A DNA stretch of 64,000 nucleotides from Streptomyces sp. NBC_00259 (GTDB taxonomy: Bacteria > Actinomycetota > Actinomycetes > Streptomycetales > Streptomycetaceae). Both the position numbers and the translations under genes were made by a program. The notes below the pieces were generated by a model. That model was not told the DNA's origin and ran no database searches. It was given only the letters and a program-made list of their open reading frames with translations. The stretch's first letter is position 1. Each line of letters opens with the position of its first letter. The stretch is from contig NZ_CP108080.1 in the NCBI RefSeq assembly GCF_036181745.1, positions 4,369,501 through 4,433,500 of the forward strand. The letters are read 5' to 3'. Positions 60,816 to 64,000 of this stretch are shown one piece after another.

Positions 60816-62417
60816 TCAGCAGATCTCCGGCTTCCGCCAGGCGCATTCGAGGTCGCCGGGGGCCGGCCGCGGCGCATTGCGCAGCTGCTGCGGTACGGAC
60901 GGCCGCGCGGCGGCGATCTCGCCGCCGGCCGTGTCGGACCCGGCCAGGGTCACCACGATGGCGTCCTCGATGCTCTTCACGGAGGACGCGAGGTAGTTGT
61001 TGAGCACGATGCTGTAGACGAGTTCGCGGCCCCCGGCGTCGGTGACGTATCCGGAGAGCGCGGAAGCGCCGGTCAGCGAGCCGGTCTTGGCGCGGGCGTT
61101 GAGAGCGGCAGGGGTGTTGCACATACGTGTGCGGAGGGTGCCGCCGATCGCGCGGTCGGGGTTGCAGGCGACGGGCAGCGACGCGTGCCAGTCGGCGTAC
61201 CAGGGCGCGTCGGTGACCGCCAGCAGCAGCCGGGTGAGCTGGTCGGCGGAGAAGACGTTCATCCGGGACAGCCCGGAGCCGTCGACCTGGCGGAGCTTCG
61301 CCGCGTCGACGCCCTCCTTCTTCAGGAAGCCGTCGATGGCGGCGAGGCCCGCGCTCCAGGTGCCCTGCCCGGCCGTCTCGTAGCCGATCGTCTTGGTCAG
61401 CGCCTCGGCGTGCATGTTGTTGGACAGCTTCATGAAGGGGAGCATCAGCTCCTTGAGCGGCATGGAGCTGTGTGAGGCGAGGACCTTCGCGCCGGGCGGG
61501 GTGGGCCGGCCGAGGCGCGGGGAGCCGAGGACGCGTACACCCCGCTCGGCGAGGGCATCGGCGAAGACGGACGCCGCGTAGCCGGTCGGCTCCCAGACGG
61601 TGACCCATTCCTTGGTGGCGGAGCCGCCGACCGGGATGTTCCCACTGACGACGATGGTGTTGGTGCCGTGCTCGCGCTCGACGGCGAGCGTGTCGGTCCC
61701 TCCGGCGGGGACGGTGGTGCCCCGGACGTCGACGTGTACGTAGCCGGTCGGCGGGGTGAGTTTCACGACGGGCCTGGCGCCGGGAGCGGCGCCGGGAAGC
61801 GCCTCGACGATGACGGTGCCGGCGTCGTAGTCGGTGTCGGGGGCGACGGTCAGCGGGGAGATCTGGGCCGAGTAGTAGGAGGACTCGTCGTCGGCGGCCC
61901 AGGAGCGGCCCAGCCGGCTGGTGTCGAAGCGGGTGTCGTCGGCGACGATGCGGCCGGTGACCTTCCGGATCCCGGACTCGCGCAGCTGGGCGGCGAGTTT
62001 GCCGTAGTCGGAGGCGAGCGTGGTGGGGTCGCCCGTACCGCGGAGATAGAGGTCGCCCTGGAGGGTCGATCCGGAGCGGCTGCCGGTGGACAGCACGTCG
62101 GTGCGGAACCGGTGGTCGGGGCCGAGCAGTGCCATCGCGGCGGTCGAGGTGGCGAGTTTGGTGTTGGAAGCGGGCATCAGCCGGTCGCCGGCGGCGCGTT
62201 CGTAGAGCCGCTGTCCGGTGGTGGCGTCGGCGACGACGACGCTCGCGGCGGCGCCCTCCATCCGGGAATCGGCGAGGATCGTGTCGATGGCGCCCTTGAG
62301 CCCGATGGCGGAGGGCCCCGCTCCGGCGGGTGCGCCGCCCGCGCTCCAGCTGAGGGCGGCGACGAGGCCGAGGGCGAGCGGCCAGGTCCAGGCGCGGCGA
62401 ATCACGGGTCTACTCAT
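60816..62417 (-). CDS. D-alanyl-D-alanine carboxypeptidase/endopeptidase (PBP4, S13)
   Basis: A 533-residue secreted peptidase acting on peptidoglycan. The signal peptide is RRAWTWPLALGLVAALSWSA. The motifs are PASNTKLAT (Ser 84, Lys 87), KLSNNMHAEAL (SxN) and RAKTGSLTGA (KTG). The long insert between the first two motifs (domains II/III) is full size, unlike the shorter dacB at 22432. The C-terminus ends in ECAWRKPEIC, two cysteines that could form a disulfide. It is convergent with clpC. Confidence 0.94.
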   Translation of the reverse strand: MSRPVIRRAWTWPLALGLVAALSWSAGGAPAGAGPSAIGLKGAIDTILADSRMEGAAASVVVADATTGQRLYERAAGDRLMPASNTKLATSTAAMALLGPDHRFRTDVLSTGSRSGSTLQGDLYLRGTGDPTTLASDYGKLAAQLRESGIRKVTGRIVADDTRFDTSRLGRSWAADDESSYYSAQISPLTVAPDTDYDAGTVIVEALPGAAPGARPVVKLTPPTGYVHVDVRGTTVPAGGTDTLAVEREHGTNTIVVSGNIPVGGSATKEWVTVWEPTGYAASVFADALAERGVRVLGSPRLGRPTPPGAKVLASHSSMPLKELMLPFMKLSNNMHAEALTKTIGYETAGQGTWSAGLAAIDGFLKKEGVDAAKLRQVDGSGLSRMNVFSADQLTRLLLAVTDAPWYADWHASLPVACNPDRAIGGTLRTRMCNTPAALNARAKTGSLTGASALSGYVTDAGGRELVYSIVLNNYLASSVKSIEDAIVVTLAGSDTAGGEIAAARPSVPQQLRNAPRPAPGDLECAWRKPEIC

Positions 62418-62472
62418 GCCACACGAGGATGGCGGACGCGGGCGGAGGCGGGAAGGAGGCGTGGCCCGCGGC

Positions 62473-64000
62473 CTACGCCATCTCGTCGACCGTCACCCGG
62501 ACTTGGGGCGGAAGGCTGTCGAGGCCCGTGAACGTACCGTCTGTCGTGATGATGTCGAGGGACCGGAGCTTGTCCAGCGCGGTCAGCGGCGCGAGTGCCA
62601 CGTCCTCCACCGGCGTCCAGATGCGCACCAGCGTCAGGGTCCCGACGTCCGGGAAGAGTTCCGGGACGCGGGCGAGCGACGGCTGAGCGTCACGCAGTTC
62701 CAGGCGCAGCCTCGTGACGGGCGGGGTGATGGTGACGGCGGCCAGCTGCCGGTCGTCCAGCGTCAGGTCGCTGATCCGGCACCCGGCGGGCACCGAGAGA
62801 TCGGAGAGCACCGGCGAGCGGTTCAGTTCGAGGGCGAGCGTGGAGGGAGCGTCACGCAGACACCGCAGGTCCCTCAGCGCGGTGTTGCCGGAGATGCGGA
62901 TGAAGCCGGGGGAACAGGCCCGCACGGTGTCGGCGATGAGGTCCTCGGGCAGGTCGCCCTGGAAGTGCAGTGCCTCCCTTCCGCCGATCTCCCTCAGCGC
63001 CGTCGCCTGTTCCTCGCTGCGGATGGTGAAGTGCAGGCCGGCGGGGTCGATGGCGGCGATGACCTCGGCCGCGTACCGCTCGGTGGGGTAGCGGTCCCAG
63101 GCCCAGACCAACTGCGCGCGCACCGGCAGCGACGGGTGCCGGGCGTACCGTGCGAGGAACGGGATCGCCGCGTCCGAGGTGATGTACGACGCCGTGGTGA
63201 CGGTCATCCGGGCGGCGTTGTCGTCGGCCGCGTCCTCGGGGCCCGGCAGCAGGTCCAGGACGAGCGGGCCCGCGGCGGCCAGTTCGCGCGCTTCGGACCG
63301 GCTGCGCGGCGGAATCACCTGCGCAGTGCGGCTCAGCAGCGCCTCGCGGATGTCCGGCGCGATCTCCGTCGCCTCCTCCATCGCCGCCGCCGCGACCACC
63401 AGGATGCGCAGCCGTACGGCGCGGTCCTGTGCCGAGTCCGCCGCCGCCAGCAGCTCCGTGAAGATCTCCGCGCATTCGCGTGGCCGTGCATGGGCCACCG
63501 ACATACGGATGACGTCCTCCCACTGGTCGTCCGCCGCATGCCGCGTCAGTACGCCGATGTGCCATTCGTCGACGATCGCCTTGGCCGCGAGGTGGTCCTG
63601 GAACGTGCGGTGGACGAAGTCCACGGCACCGGGGGAGGGTTCGCGCAGCAGTCCGCTGCGCTGGAGCAGATGGGAGAAGACCGCCTGGGGATCCCCGGCG
63701 GCCGCCGCCTCGGGCACCGCGGGAATCGCCCCGAGGACCAGTGTCTCGGCGCGTGAACGGTCCATCTCCGTGCGCCCGTTGAGCGTGAGCCAGTACGCCA
63801 GGCGCTGGATCAGCTGGATCTGCGGGGCCTCGGGGAGGTCGACCCCGGACGGGGTGCCCATGTCCCGCTCCCGGTCGCGGCGGGTGAGCAGCATCGACAG
63901 CGCGGCTTCGTACAGGGCCTTGCGGCCGCGCGGCAGAAAGCCTCGGCGGTCGCGGTGCAGTGCGCAGATGAGGCCGCACATCAGGGGGTTGGTGGCGAGG
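62473..64000 (-). CDS. NACHT-type STAND NTPase with leucine-rich C-terminus, partial
   Basis: The frame is open to the window edge, and the visible 509 residues are the C-terminal part. NPLMCGLICALHRDRRGFLP and ALYEAALSMLL match the arginine-rich region just past the NACHT ATPase. VDFVHRTFQDHLAAKAIVDE is the typical winged-helix end. The last 180 residues have leucine-rich, repeat-like strands (LRCLRDAPSTLALELNRSPV, TRLRLELRDAQPSLARVPEL). In bacteria such proteins can act in phage defence or signalling. The N-terminal effector domain is outside, so its role is open. Confidence 0.85.
   Translation of the reverse strand, partial: LATNPLMCGLICALHRDRRGFLPRGRKALYEAALSMLLTRRDRERDMGTPSGVDLPEAPQIQLIQRLAYWLTLNGRTEMDRSRAETLVLGAIPAVPEAAAAGDPQAVFSHLLQRSGLLREPSPGAVDFVHRTFQDHLAAKAIVDEWHIGVLTRHAADDQWEDVIRMSVAHARPRECAEIFTELLAAADSAQDRAVRLRILVVAAAAMEEATEIAPDIREALLSRTAQVIPPRSRSEARELAAAGPLVLDLLPGPEDAADDNAARMTVTTASYITSDAAIPFLARYARHPSLPVRAQLVWAWDRYPTERYAAEVIAAIDPAGLHFTIRSEEQATALREIGGREALHFQGDLPEDLIADTVRACSPGFIRISGNTALRDLRCLRDAPSTLALELNRSPVLSDLSVPAGCRISDLTLDDRQLAAVTITPPVTRLRLELRDAQPSLARVPELFPDVGTLTLVRIWTPVEDVALAPLTALDKLRSLDIITTDGTFTGLDSLPPQVRVTVDEMA

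Overview
The window is high-GC actinobacterial DNA and almost certainly a Streptomyces chromosome. The evidence is the codon usage, the many GTG starts, and a core gene order of lsr2, clpC, pan/nad genes, a fol cluster, ftsH, hpt, tilS, dacB and ppa, together with WhiJ-type XRE/DUF397/ATPase genes typical of streptomycetes. I see no tRNA, rRNA, CRISPR array, insertion sequence or prophage. Both ends cut through large STAND-type NTPase genes.

Layout. Positions 1-7.3 kb hold the tail of an NB-ARC/TPR regulator, a frameshifted SigE-type sigma factor with a membrane partner, a reduced family A DNA polymerase, a sugar O-acetyltransferase and a DUF2786 protein. Positions 7.4-9 kb hold a cysteine-free L33 and a glyoxalase/ArsR/SRPBCC operon read from a promoter built inside a perfect palindrome. 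Positions 9-16 kb hold a WhiJ-like cluster (DUF397 protein, anti-sigma-like ATPase, XRE regulator) plus an aldehyde dehydrogenase, with one operator motif recurring three times, then a PadR-controlled DrrAB-type ABC exporter. Positions 16-24 kb hold a CLC-type channel with glutamate decarboxylase (acid resistance), YbjQ, DedA, ThrE-type exporter, pyrophosphatase and a PBP4-type peptidase.

Positions 24-36 kb are the conserved actinobacterial block: DUF2342 metalloprotease, tilS, hpt, ftsH, folE, then folP-NTF2-folB-folK-DUF3180 on the opposite strand, an MprF-like protein and a secreted esterase. Positions 36-40 kb are a complete osmoprotectant ABC transporter whose ATPase is divergent from its two permeases and binding protein. 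Positions 40-49 kb hold a coiled-coil membrane protein, an orphan nuoD beside a NDUFAF7/MidA-type methyltransferase, a two-component system, a DUF5937/ArsR regulator and an aldolase-family lyase. Positions 49-54.6 kb are a translationally coupled cofactor operon (DUF2520 reductase-like, panC, nadB, nadC, coaX). Positions 54.6-64 kb hold small proteins, a BlaI-type regulator, the actinobacterial N-acetylglutamate synthase, lsr2, clpC with a ClgR box, a second PBP4-type peptidase, and the end of a NACHT-type NTPase.

The points most worth following are the regulatory layouts that can be read base by base (the shared WhiJ-cluster operator, three PadR operators, the ArsR palindrome promoter, hairpins at the ftsH and lsr2 ribosome binding sites) and the pairing of an orphan NuoD, altered at a quinone-site tyrosine, with a complex I arginine-methyltransferase homologue.
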